A program made the translations under genes and the position numbers. Below the pieces are notes generated by a model that saw nothing but the letters and a program-made list of their open reading frames with translations, searched no databases and was not told where the DNA came from. 64,000 bases of DNA, from positions 1,054,001 to 1,118,000 of the forward strand of contig NZ_JAIQXE010000002.1 in assembly GCF_020076305.1 (NCBI RefSeq), given 5' to 3'. Shown here piece by piece: positions 33,564 to 42,441 of the stretch (position 1 is its first letter; every line of letters begins with the position of its first letter). Source of the DNA: Flavihumibacter profundi (GTDB lineage: Bacteria; Bacteroidota; Bacteroidia; Chitinophagales; Chitinophagaceae).

Positions 33564-36122
33564 TTATATTCCCCATGTGGCGGTAAGGTAATACATACCA
33601 CCAATGGATGGTCCGCCTAAAATAGAATAATAATAATGGTTACTTATATTACTTCCCCCTAATTTAAGGCGAAATGGCATTTTCGTAAAGCGATAGCTGA
33701 TGTGCATATCCAGGGTGGTTGTGGCCGGCACATCACCATTTGTCAGGAAGGATTGCCAGTAATACCTGCTTTGCCATCGGAGGCTGATGCCTGCCCCAAA
33801 TTGTTTGTATAATTTTTCGTTGGCAACAGAAGCAAAGGCCATCCATTCGGGCGTGTTGAAACCGTCTTCAAGGCCGTCTTCTCCTTTCGCTTTCTGCAAT
33901 TTGGCATAGGAACTATGCGCAGTAATCATATAGCCCCGGTTTAGTTTCCATTGTATTCCTATACTACCACCATATTGATATACCGATGTTTTTGAATTGG
34001 TCCACATACGGTATTGGTCCTGTTTTGTATTGTCAGCTAAATAGTAGGGAATTGAATCGGGGTCTTCAGTTTTGGGTACATTCATATTTGCCTGTGCAAT
34101 AAAGGACCGGTATTTGTTTATGTAAATTTCAGCATCCAATAGTATTTTTCCATTGGCCATACCCCTTTTATAACCGGCATCAAAAGATTGCACATGTTCA
34201 GGCTGGATATAGGTGTATGGACTTTTTATTAATAATTCCTTGTTTTTTTCAAAAGCCGCTTGCCTTGATACACCTCCCTGGTTAACATCTTTAAGGATTG
34301 CCGACTGGAAAGCCGCAATGGAAGTCTGTAGCCAGGCATTTTCAAATATGCCGTTCGACATTACGGGTAATCCGCCCACGCGTTTTACACCTCCACTATT
34401 TACATTAGAAAAGGCTTCAAACAGAATAGGGTACCTGTATCCGCCCTGGTAGGATATTCTTATGCTCTGTAATGCGGAAGGCGAATAAACAGCGGTAAAT
34501 CGGGGATTGAACAGTACCGGGTAATAATCATTTTTATCGCCCCTGACTGCTGCGCCAAGGCGAAGCTTTCCTGAGAAAAAATTCCGGTTTGCGGAAAGGT
34601 AAACACCGGTCCTGCCATAAACAATATTCTTACCTTCTTTCCCTGCTGCCGGATTCATAAAATAATTACCATCAGGTATTACAATATAACTTCGGTGGTC
34701 GCCGCCTGCCAGCAGTTCGATACCTGTTTTCTCTTTCATTTTACCCAGCCAACTGTCGGTGAGGTTCAATTGCATTTCTGCATGGACAAAGCTGGCTTTC
34801 ACTTTTAGGGCAGCACCCTGGTCCCAGTTGTTGATTTGTTGTAACTGACCCAGTACATCATTGAAAGCAGAGCTTCCAGGTTCGTACCGGCCATTATCGG
34901 CAAATAACCTGGCCTGTTTGTGGGCATTCACTGCATCTGTGCCATTCTGCTGCGACTGGTTGTAACCGGTAGTATAATCTGCAAACCAGGTTTTGTCGGA
35001 TTTGTAATTACGGTCGATATTTTCGGCCATGGAACGCAGGTTATAGGAGTTGCCGGTATTCTCATTGTTCAGGTATAACCGCGCTTGCAGGGCTTTGGAT
35101 TGATAACTGAGAGCATGTTGCTGCAAAAAATAATCAGCCAGCCTGAACCGGTTAGCCCGCTGGTAAATATTGTCTAATACTGCAAAGCGGAATGTATAAG
35201 AAAATTTATCCCCCCTGCTGTTGTGGTAGAAAATCCCCGCGTCTGCTTTAATGTTTTGGAGGCTATAATCGGTCACCTCAATTTCTTTATAACCCGTCCT
35301 TGCAACAACATATGATTTCCCGCCAAGCGTTAGCGTTTTCCGGTTCGATGATTCATTGCCATAGCTGTTTACCGGGTTCAGGGCTGGATTATCTGCACCT
35401 AATAACTGGGTGCTGGAATTGGCATTAGGATTGATGTCCTGGTAATTGTCGGCAATCCAGTCATACCCCTTTGTGAAAGTTCCGTTGAACCTAATGACCC
35501 AGTTAGTGCTTATTTTTTTTACATAACGCAGGCTTGTTTCTGAAAATAATTTGGCGCTGGTGTTGGGATCGCCCAAATGTGTAAGCGCTGTTTTTTGCTG
35601 AACACTGAGTCCCTCTGATGTAAATGGGTCCCTGCTGTTGAATTGAGCCAGTCCATTTACCGTATTCATGCCATACAAAGCAGATGACATACCAGGTATG
35701 ATTTCCACATTATCAATATCCAGGTCGCTGGGCCCTAATACGTTACCGATCGGACTGCCAATATGAGGCGATTGGATGTCCATGCCATCTACCAATTGGG
35801 TAAAGCGAACATTTGTTGTGTTGGCAAACCCGCGGGTATTAAGGATGCGAAAACCCATACTTGGTGTGATCATCTGTACCCCTTTCATATTTTCAAGGGC
35901 GTCAAAAAAAGAAGGAGCGGAGCTATTGGTGAAAAATGAACGACCAGCTTTTTGAATGCTTAAAGGGCTCCGTAAAATATTTTCTGGAATCCGTGAAGCG
36001 CTCACGACCACTTCATTCAGTAATGTAGTATGAATAGTATCCTGATTCGGAGTAGTATGTTTTTCCTGACTCCTGGCCTCGAGGCAAAGTAATAGATGAA
36101 GTATAGTATAATATTTTTTCAT
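33564..36122 (-). CDS. TonB-dependent outer-membrane receptor inside the cofactor operon
   Basis: An 852-residue receptor. A signal peptide (LLLCLEARSQ) is followed by a plug domain starting LLNEVVVSASRIPENI, which serves as the TonB-box region, and containing NTRGFANTTNVRFTQLVDGMD and VEIIPGMSSALYGMN. A 22-strand-type barrel ends in the aromatic WGI. It lacks the N-terminal CarboxypepD_reg domain and a SusD partner, so it is not a SusC-type polysaccharide receptor and is more like a siderophore or metal receptor. It overlaps moaA by 4 bp and lies 13 bp before moeA, so import of a cofactor metal (molybdate, or copper for the Mo-Cu site) is the natural reading. The ligand is inference. Confidence 0.9.
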   Translation of the reverse strand: MKKYYTILHLLLCLEARSQEKHTTPNQDTIHTTLLNEVVVSASRIPENILRSPLSIQKAGRSFFTNSSAPSFFDALENMKGVQMITPSMGFRILNTRGFANTTNVRFTQLVDGMDIQSPHIGSPIGNVLGPSDLDIDNVEIIPGMSSALYGMNTVNGLAQFNSRDPFTSEGLSVQQKTALTHLGDPNTSAKLFSETSLRYVKKISTNWVIRFNGTFTKGYDWIADNYQDINPNANSSTQLLGADNPALNPVNSYGNESSNRKTLTLGGKSYVVARTGYKEIEVTDYSLQNIKADAGIFYHNSRGDKFSYTFRFAVLDNIYQRANRFRLADYFLQQHALSYQSKALQARLYLNNENTGNSYNLRSMAENIDRNYKSDKTWFADYTTGYNQSQQNGTDAVNAHKQARLFADNGRYEPGSSAFNDVLGQLQQINNWDQGAALKVKASFVHAEMQLNLTDSWLGKMKEKTGIELLAGGDHRSYIVIPDGNYFMNPAAGKEGKNIVYGRTGVYLSANRNFFSGKLRLGAAVRGDKNDYYPVLFNPRFTAVYSPSALQSIRISYQGGYRYPILFEAFSNVNSGGVKRVGGLPVMSNGIFENAWLQTSIAAFQSAILKDVNQGGVSRQAAFEKNKELLIKSPYTYIQPEHVQSFDAGYKRGMANGKILLDAEIYINKYRSFIAQANMNVPKTEDPDSIPYYLADNTKQDQYRMWTNSKTSVYQYGGSIGIQWKLNRGYMITAHSSYAKLQKAKGEDGLEDGFNTPEWMAFASVANEKLYKQFGAGISLRWQSRYYWQSFLTNGDVPATTTLDMHISYRFTKMPFRLKLGGSNISNHYYYSILGGPSIGGMYYLTATWGI

Positions 36123-37108
36123 CCACCGATAGTTATCATGCTTCGGTTGTGAATGGTTTCTGCATGTATTTTTTCGAAATCGGTGGTGAATTGCCCTCCC
36201 AATTCCTTTGCTTTTGCCAGGATATTTTGATGGATCAGCGGTAGAATATTTTCACCATTGCGTAATGGCTGCAGCAGGTTGGTTTCCTGTTGGGAGAAAA
36301 GGCAGTTCTTAATCTTGCCATCTGCTGTTAATCGTATACGGTTGCAGTTTCCGCAGAAATTTGCACTCATCGTGCTGATCACAGCAAAAGTGCCGGCATG
36401 ACCGGGAACAATATATTTCTTGGCAGTATCATGCGGGTCGCCAGCCAATGGCAGGATATCATAACGGGCGCCCACTTCTGTTAATATTTCCTGCCAGGTC
36501 ACCACTTTATTGCTGGTCCACCGGTTGCCACTAAACGGCATGAACTCAATGAAACGTACGTGTACCGGGTCGTTTTTTGTCCATGCTACAAAATCATTTA
36601 TTTCATTTTCATTCATTCCTTTCATCACCACCATATTCACTTTTACATGAAAACCTTCCTGCAGTAAAAGTTGGATATTATCATAGACCTGTTTAAACTG
36701 GTCGCGGCGGGTGACTAGTAAAAATTTATCGCGGTCGAGGGTGTCCAGGCTGATATTCAGGGACCGGATGCCGGCTTCTTTTAAGACATCTAGATAATCG
36801 TGAATACGGCTGCCATTTGTAGTAATAGTGAGGTTTACAGGCAATTTTGATAGAGACATAATAATGTCTGCGGCATCTTTTCGCACCAATGGTTCACCGC
36901 CTGTGAGCCGGATCTTATCGACACCCTGTTCAACAAATATTTTTGCTATAGCTTCGATTTCGTGCGCCTGCATCAGCCTGCTGGCAGGCGTAAAATCGTA
37001 ATCTTCCTCGGGCATACAATAGAAGCAACGGAAATTGCAATTATCCGTTAAGGATATCCTGAGATAATTATGCGGCCTGTTAAAGGTATCGACTAGTTTT
37101 TTTTCCAT
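36119..37108 (-). CDS. moaA: GTP 3',8-cyclase MoaA, radical SAM
   Basis: A 329-residue enzyme that rearranges GTP in the first step of molybdenum-cofactor synthesis. The first iron-sulfur site is CNFRCFYCMP (Cys24, Cys28, Cys31). The SAM-binding motif is LTGGEPLVR. The second cluster site is in NFCGNCNRIRLT and KNCLF. The C-terminal Gly-Gly (MITIGG) is the conserved GG tail important in MoaA. It overlaps the MocA-like gene by 16 bp and the receptor gene by 4 bp. Confidence 0.95.
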   Translation of the reverse strand: MEKKLVDTFNRPHNYLRISLTDNCNFRCFYCMPEEDYDFTPASRLMQAHEIEAIAKIFVEQGVDKIRLTGGEPLVRKDAADIIMSLSKLPVNLTITTNGSRIHDYLDVLKEAGIRSLNISLDTLDRDKFLLVTRRDQFKQVYDNIQLLLQEGFHVKVNMVVMKGMNENEINDFVAWTKNDPVHVRFIEFMPFSGNRWTSNKVVTWQEILTEVGARYDILPLAGDPHDTAKKYIVPGHAGTFAVISTMSANFCGNCNRIRLTADGKIKNCLFSQQETNLLQPLRNGENILPLIHQNILAKAKELGGQFTTDFEKIHAETIHNRSMITIGG

Positions 37109-37719
37109 TGCGTTGGATGAATAAATGATTCGTATTCTTCTTTCGTATCTATGTCTATATACCCTTTAGGAAAATCAACTGCCGCCACATCATTACCGTA
37201 TTGTTTAATCAGTTTGCGGGCACCTGCATCACCAGTCAATTCTGATAATGCGGAAAATACCCGTTGGGTAAACAGGGCGGGAGTGCCAAGGGTATCCTGG
37301 TATGAACTCGCTACGATCCATTTCCCGGTTTCAGCCTGTGTGTTCACCAATTCCTGCAACAAGGCGGCTGTGACAAATGGCTGGTCACATACCATAAAAA
37401 TAACTGCATTCAATTCCGGTAGCAGTTGACGGGCTTTATCCAAGCCGCATTGCAGCGAGGTAGACATCCCTTGCTGCCAGTTTTTATTCTCTGCAATGGC
37501 CAGGTCCATTCCTTCCAGTTCTTTTTTCATGGCTTCATTATTTTCTCCCAGCACTACAACTACAGGCTTAAGTCCGGTTGACAAAGCAGTAAATGCTGCC
37601 TGGCCTAACAGGCTTTTCCCATTGAAGGGGAGAAGTTGCTTAGGTTCCCCCAGCCGGCTCGACGATCCTGCAGCAAGGATTACAATGGCACAATAAATAT
37701 CGTTAGGATTTTTGACCAT
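37093..37719 (-). CDS. mocA: MocA-like nucleotidyltransferase (molybdenum cofactor cytidylyltransferase)
   Basis: A 208-residue NTP-transferase. I start at the ATG at 37719 (MVKNPNDIYC); an earlier ATG at 37752 overlaps the XdhC gene by 50 bp. Motifs: LAAGSSSRLGEPKQLLPF (nucleotide and metal binding), CDQPFV and TGDAGARKLIKQY. MocA attaches CMP to molybdopterin. The aerobic CO dehydrogenase uses exactly this cytosine dinucleotide form, and the gene lies next to coxL maturation genes, which favours MocA over MobA (GMP). Confidence 0.85.
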   Translation of the reverse strand: MVKNPNDIYCAIVILAAGSSSRLGEPKQLLPFNGKSLLGQAAFTALSTGLKPVVVVLGENNEAMKKELEGMDLAIAENKNWQQGMSTSLQCGLDKARQLLPELNAVIFMVCDQPFVTAALLQELVNTQAETGKWIVASSYQDTLGTPALFTQRVFSALSELTGDAGARKLIKQYGNDVAAVDFPKGYIDIDTKEEYESFIHPTQWKKN

Positions 37720-38878
37720 CGGATATTCTTTTTTCTTCGATACGGGTTTCATGCCTTGAATGGATCGCTTCTTGTTTATGTCTTAACGATTCACCGGTTT
37801 TACCGGCCTGAATAGCCTTTATTTCAGCAATGACCGACAACGCAATTTCTTCGGCGGTTTCGGCACCAATATCCAAACCAACCGGACCGTATACACGCGA
37901 TAACTGTTCAGCAGTTATTTTCGTGCCGGCTGCTCTAATTTCATCGAGCATACGGTCGAGTTTTTTTTTAGGCCCCAATGCCCCGATATAATTGACTTTG
38001 GTTTTCAACAGGGCCCTTAGCATGGCCAGGTCATAATTATAATTGTGGGTCATCAGTACAAATACAGTTTGTTCGTCTATCGGTATTTGCTCCAGCACAT
38101 GTTCAGGTTTAGAGACCAGCACCTGGCACGCGCTGACAAAACGTTCTTTTTTTGCGTGTGTAGGCCGCCCATCAACTACCCTTGTTTCCCAGCCCAGAAT
38201 ATCTGCAAAATTCACTAGCGGCATTACATCATTACCAGCACCAATAATCACGAGGGATATGGGGGGGGGCTCAAATTCTATAAAAGCAGTAAGGTTGTGT
38301 TCAGCGGATTTATAATTTTTGAAAGCCGGGCGTTGCGTTGTAAGGGCTATACGGGCATCCTCCAGGATTGTATGTTTAAGGAACCCGTCTTCAAGGTTTC
38401 CGGAGATAGTGCCATCGGCTTCTACCAACAGGCAGGTGCCATGTTGGATGGATTTTTTTTCTTCGAGTGCAAACAGGGTTACCAGTACAAAGTTTTGCCT
38501 TTTGGCTGCAGCTTTGCGTAATAATTCTATCGGGTTATTGGGGTCGGTCGAGTTAATCGGTTCCATTAAAACCTGGATCACCCCTGCACAACCCAGCTGC
38601 ACGCCAATAGTAGCATCATCTTCATCGCTGGTATCGTAAGTGACCAGTTTGGATTGCTGCTGGTTTAATACCAGCAATGCTTTGCGAAGGGCATCACCTT
38701 CGAGGCAACCGCCGCTGATGGCACCGGTCATTTGTCCCTCATCGGTTACCAGCATACGAGCGCCCGGCCTCCTGTAAGAAGAACCTTCGAGGTGTACGAC
38801 TGTAACGAGTGCGGATTTTTCCCCCGACTCACGAGCAGCATCAAATGCTTCAATGATGGAATTGATTTCCTTCATCAA
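37703..38878 (-). CDS. XdhC/CoxI-family molybdoenzyme maturation protein
   Basis: A 391-residue protein with an N-terminal XdhC_CoxI domain (ALVTVVHLEGSSYRRPGARMLV, then GAISGGCLEGD) and a C-terminal Rossmann-type XdhC_C domain (LVIIGAGNDVMPLVNFA... FVLMTHNYNYDLAML, NYIGALGPKKK). Members bind the cofactor and promote its sulfuration and insertion into xanthine-dehydrogenase-type enzymes. The gene abuts the XdhC-YHS gene without a gap and overlaps the MocA-like gene by 17 bp. A run of nine C on the coding strand (38261-38269) encodes Pro-Pro-Pro before the Rossmann strand and may be slippage-prone. Confidence 0.9.
   Translation of the reverse strand: MMKEINSIIEAFDAARESGEKSALVTVVHLEGSSYRRPGARMLVTDEGQMTGAISGGCLEGDALRKALLVLNQQQSKLVTYDTSDEDDATIGVQLGCAGVIQVLMEPINSTDPNNPIELLRKAAAKRQNFVLVTLFALEEKKSIQHGTCLLVEADGTISGNLEDGFLKHTILEDARIALTTQRPAFKNYKSAEHNLTAFIEFEPPPISLVIIGAGNDVMPLVNFADILGWETRVVDGRPTHAKKERFVSACQVLVSKPEHVLEQIPIDEQTVFVLMTHNYNYDLAMLRALLKTKVNYIGALGPKKKLDRMLDEIRAAGTKITAEQLSRVYGPVGLDIGAETAEEIALSVIAEIKAIQAGKTGESLRHKQEAIHSRHETRIEEKRISDGQKS
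38261..38269. repeat. Homopolymer tract of nine G (C on coding strand) in an XdhC-family gene
   Basis: Nine identical bases read as EPPPI in frame. One-base slippage would frameshift the gene in the middle, before the Rossmann domain. Confidence 0.9.
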
Positions 38879-39868
38879 TCAGGCTTTTGCTTTGTGCATA
38901 TATTTTTCCGGTTCCAGTTCAAATTTAGTCTTACAGCCATCACAACAGAAATAGACTTTTTCGCCCTGGTATTCGATAATGTGTTTTGGATTATTAATAT
39001 CCACTGGTACACCACAGACCGGGTTGATATAAAACTTCGGTTTGCCGGCTTCCTCCCTGGTTTCATCAAATTTGGTGAATCCTTCAGCGTCCGGTAATTC
39101 GCTTTTAACGGCAATGATTTCTGCCAGGATACTAATTGCCACTTCTTCAGGTGTTTTCGCACTGATATCAATTCCCGCAGGCGACTTAATGGCAGCTATG
39201 GCGTTCTCATTGAGTCCGGCATTCCGGAGGTAATCCATCACTGTCTGGCCTTTTTTTCGGCTTGATACAAAACCTAAATAGCTATGATCCTTACCAAGGG
39301 CTTGTTCCAGCGCTGTTTCATCTTGCTCGCCCTGGGTTGCCACAACAATAAAGGTCGATGGACCTGTTTTAACCTGGTCGAGATTATAGCGGGTGATCAG
39401 TTCATCGGGTTTTTCAAAAGTGTCAATTTTAGCGTCAGATGCTACGGCGGTTACTTTAAACCCAGTCGCTTTCGCCAGTTTCACCAGTGATTTCGCGATA
39501 GCAGTTTTTCCCATTACAACAAGGTGTGGCAGGGGCAAAACGGGTTCAATAAATACTTCAACTGTGCCTTCACTCTGGCAGGTCATTTTATATTCCATAA
39601 CAGATTCCTGATGGGTATTGTGGAGGGAGTTTCCAATCCGGACCAGCCTTGGCTTACCAGATTTCATTGCATCTTCTGCTTCTTTAATAATAATCGCGCG
39701 GACACAGCCGCCGCCTACCCAGCCGATAATATCACCGAATTTATTCACGATGGCTTTATCACCGGTTTTGCCACTGCTGGGCGCTTCCCTTCTCACCACT
39801 ATTGCGATGGCAAAGGGTTCTTGCTTTTTGCGCAGTTCCTGGCTTTTTTCTAGAAATTCATCAAGCAT
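38879..39868 (-). CDS. XdhC-family maturation protein with a C-terminal YHS metal-binding domain
   Basis: A 329-residue protein. The N-terminal XdhC_CoxI domain has VRREAPSSGKTGDKAIV and WVGGGCVRAI; the Rossmann XdhC_C domain has LPHLVVMGKTAIAKSLVKLA and SYLGFVSSRKKG. The last 50 residues are a YHS domain: NPVCGVPVD, then EYQGEKVYFCCDGCKTKFE. YHS domains bind copper or other soft metals. In Oligotropha carboxidovorans CoxF-type proteins are tied to copper insertion in CO dehydrogenase, so a copper role is a reasonable inference. The gene overlaps coxE by 8 bp. Confidence 0.9.
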   Translation of the reverse strand: MLDEFLEKSQELRKKQEPFAIAIVVRREAPSSGKTGDKAIVNKFGDIIGWVGGGCVRAIIIKEAEDAMKSGKPRLVRIGNSLHNTHQESVMEYKMTCQSEGTVEVFIEPVLPLPHLVVMGKTAIAKSLVKLAKATGFKVTAVASDAKIDTFEKPDELITRYNLDQVKTGPSTFIVVATQGEQDETALEQALGKDHSYLGFVSSRKKGQTVMDYLRNAGLNENAIAAIKSPAGIDISAKTPEEVAISILAEIIAVKSELPDAEGFTKFDETREEAGKPKFYINPVCGVPVDINNPKHIIEYQGEKVYFCCDGCKTKFELEPEKYMHKAKA

Positions 39869-41000
39869 CTTGTAATATATTTTCCAGTTCCAACAAACTC
39901 TTCAGGTTATGTGCCGGCCTGAATTCATCTATGGCGGGCAGTGCTGCTTTCATACCCCTTGCCGTTGGCTCATAACCTTTCATTCCCTTCAATGGGTTCA
40001 GCCAGATAATCCTTTTTGCCCGCAGATGAATGCTGCGCATTGCCTTGCTTACCTGCTCAGGCTGGCCGGTATCAAGTCCGTCACTCAGCACCAGGACGGT
40101 TGGTGAGCCGTTCAGCAATTGTTTACCGTATTTATCGGTAAATTCCTGAAGGCAGGCCCCGATCCTCGTGCCACCCGACCAGTTTTCAGCCTGGCTGCCA
40201 ATAGTAGCCAGTACCAGGTCAATCCGGCTGAACTGAAGGGCCCGGGTTACCCTTAATAAAGAAGTACTGAATATAAAAGCTTCGAGCTGCCTGAATTGTT
40301 CACGCAATGCACAAATAAATCGAAGCAGGTAATGGCTGTATTTATCCATAGAACCGCTGACGTCCAGCAAAACGATCAATCTTTGTTTTTTGGCCTTTTT
40401 CGAACGCCGGAATAGTTCCAGGGGTTCACCGCCGAATGGTATACTTTTCCGGATAGTCCTGCGGAGGTATACAGGCCCTTTTTTTTGGGATTCTTTCATC
40501 CTTCGGCGCATCCTGATAGCCATTTCCCTGAAGAGTTTCCTGGAAAGATCTTCAAGTTGGGCAGCATCCATTTCGCTGATTTTTGCCAGGTCGGTGGTTT
40601 TCAGCCTTTCGGTTTCATTGGCCCCGGAAACATTTTTAGCTTCGGTTTCTTCGGCTTCCGGTTTTCCCCGGCCAAGCATAACTAACGAGGCGTTGGTTTT
40701 TTTTTCAACCATTCCCAATATAGAAGTCTTGCTTTTTCTGGACTGAAGGTCAATAGGATTAGTATCCCAGTAAAGTAAAAATATTTTTTCAAAAATTCGG
40801 GCTTCTTCCGGTGATTTGCACATGATCGTTTTCAATGCACTTTTAAAATGTGTCCGGCTGGAAAGCAATCCGGCATCCGCAGCCAGTAAGGCATCCTGGG
40901 CTTCCAATAAGCCCACATTCATTCCATGGCTTCGGGCGAATTGCGCAAAAGCCACAATACTTTGGGTAATACTAGTAGTTTCAAATGCCTGTTGTTTCAT
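39861..41000 (-). CDS. coxE: CoxE-like VWA-domain maturation protein
   Basis: A 379-residue protein. The N-terminal region is helical (about residues 1-190). The C-terminal VWA domain has the MIDAS motif DVSGSMDKYS and VLVLSDGLDTG, and the flanking regions RRTIRKSIPFGGEP and EYARGMKAALP are typical of CoxE. MoxR ATPases such as CoxD act together with VWA partners. CoxE is needed for maturation of the CuSMo site in carboxidotrophs. It follows coxD by 18 bp and overlaps the XdhC-YHS gene by 8 bp. Confidence 0.9.
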   Translation of the reverse strand: MKQQAFETTSITQSIVAFAQFARSHGMNVGLLEAQDALLAADAGLLSSRTHFKSALKTIMCKSPEEARIFEKIFLLYWDTNPIDLQSRKSKTSILGMVEKKTNASLVMLGRGKPEAEETEAKNVSGANETERLKTTDLAKISEMDAAQLEDLSRKLFREMAIRMRRRMKESQKKGPVYLRRTIRKSIPFGGEPLELFRRSKKAKKQRLIVLLDVSGSMDKYSHYLLRFICALREQFRQLEAFIFSTSLLRVTRALQFSRIDLVLATIGSQAENWSGGTRIGACLQEFTDKYGKQLLNGSPTVLVLSDGLDTGQPEQVSKAMRSIHLRAKRIIWLNPLKGMKGYEPTARGMKAALPAIDEFRPAHNLKSLLELENILQDA

Positions 41001-41018
41001 GGGTGTTGATTACAAATA

Positions 41019-41900
41019 TCAAGTCATGAAAGTGCCATGGCCTTCTGCCCTGATCAGCGAAATATCTTCTGCCGATTTCAGGATACTGCCCAGTGATACA
41101 GAGAAAGCTGTTTCGTTTAATTCGCGGTAACCCAGGGCCATTAATGATTCTGCCCAATCGATGGTTTCTGATACACCTGGTGTTTTAGCCAACTTTCGCT
41201 GCCTGAACTGCTGGGCCACATGTACCACCTGTGCCAGTAATTTTTCTTCAATGGAGGGCAGGCGCTTACGTACGATCAGCATTTCCTTATCGAGGCCGGG
41301 ATAGTCTATCCAATGGTACAAACACCTTCTTTTAAGGGCATCACTTAGCTCACGGGTACGATTAGACGTAAGTATCACATAAGGTTTGTGTTTTGCCCTG
41401 ATGGTCCCGATTTCAGGTATGCTTATCTGGAAGGCTGATAATAATTCGAGCAGGAAAGCTTCAAATTCCTCGTCTGACCGGTCGAGTTCATCGATCAGCA
41501 AAACAGGTGACTGAAATTCCTGCGTGATAGATTCCAGTAGGGGGCGCTTCAGCAAGTAATCGTGACCGAATATATGCTTCTCTTTTTCTTCAATTGTTAA
41601 CCCACTCTCTTCCTGTAGTTTGATTCCCAGCAATTGTTTCTGGTAATTCCATTCATAAAGTGCTGCATTCACATCAAGGCCTTCGTAGCATTGCAGCCTT
41701 ATTAATTTGGTTTTAAGCAATTGTGACAAGGCAAGCGCCGCTTCCGTTTTTCCTACGCCCGGCGGACCTTCCAGCAAGAGAGGCTTCCGCAGTTTCAGCA
41801 ACAGGAATAAGGAAGTGGCGAATTCCTCGTCAACAACATACTGCATCTTGTCCAGTGTTTCAATAATCTGTTCCTGATTTTCAATTGTATTCACTGTCAC
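41019..41900 (-). CDS. coxD: CoxD-like MoxR-family AAA+ ATPase
   Basis: A 293-residue AAA+ protein with Walker A GPPGVGKTE (about residues 40-48), Walker B LLIDELDRSDEEFEAF and a sensor I region VILTSNRTRELS. CoxD of O. carboxidovorans is a MoxR ATPase required for cofactor sulfuration and metal loading of CO dehydrogenase. It pairs with the VWA protein encoded next (coxE). Its start overlaps the coxG stop by 1 bp (TAATG-type coupling). Confidence 0.92.
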   Translation of the reverse strand: MTVNTIENQEQIIETLDKMQYVVDEEFATSLFLLLKLRKPLLLEGPPGVGKTEAALALSQLLKTKLIRLQCYEGLDVNAALYEWNYQKQLLGIKLQEESGLTIEEKEKHIFGHDYLLKRPLLESITQEFQSPVLLIDELDRSDEEFEAFLLELLSAFQISIPEIGTIRAKHKPYVILTSNRTRELSDALKRRCLYHWIDYPGLDKEMLIVRKRLPSIEEKLLAQVVHVAQQFRQRKLAKTPGVSETIDWAESLMALGYRELNETAFSVSLGSILKSAEDISLIRAEGHGTFMT

Positions 41901-42424
41901 TATTTTTTACCAAACATTCCTTTAAGCATTCCGCCCACCATGGATCCGGCACTCAATGTATTGTCGACCTGTTCACCTGCCAGTTGCTTCTTGAAATTAG
42001 TCACAAACTGATCGAAGACCTGGTTAGACACATCATTGATGAGCCTTGATCCGAACTGCGCCATCATGCCGGTCACATTTACTTCCATGGTTACATTCAC
42101 ATCAGTGCCTCCGTCTTTTTCTGTAAGCTGTCCATCCATTTTCATGTCTGCGCCACCTTTTCCCTTACTGTCTGTACCTACACCCTTCAGCGACATCTTC
42201 CGGGTGGCTGCATTCCTTTCCAGGAAAGTGATGAGTCCATCGTATTTTGCTTTAACCGGACCGAATTTCAACTCCACCTCACCCTTGTAGTTATCGTTGT
42301 CGACTGTTTCGGTGAGGGAGGCCCCGGGTACGCAAACGACGACCTGCGCAGGGTTAGTGAGATTATTCCATACGGCCTCAATTGGCTGTTCTACATGGAA
42401 TGATTTTGTTATGCTCGTTGTCAT
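41900..42424 (-). CDS. coxG: CoxG-like SRPBCC-fold protein
   Basis: A 174-residue protein of the CoxG (SRPBCC/START-like) family. Motifs: EAVWNNLTNPAQVVVCVPGASL, YKGEVELKFGPVKAKYDG and the FGSRLINDVSNQVFDQFV helix; C-terminal tail GGMLKGMFGKK. CoxG is believed to tether or assist CO dehydrogenase at the membrane. It lies 17 bp after coxL and overlaps coxD. Confidence 0.9.
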   Translation of the reverse strand: MTTSITKSFHVEQPIEAVWNNLTNPAQVVVCVPGASLTETVDNDNYKGEVELKFGPVKAKYDGLITFLERNAATRKMSLKGVGTDSKGKGGADMKMDGQLTEKDGGTDVNVTMEVNVTGMMAQFGSRLINDVSNQVFDQFVTNFKKQLAGEQVDNTLSAGSMVGGMLKGMFGKK

Positions 42425-42441
42425 GATCTGTTTTTTACTGG

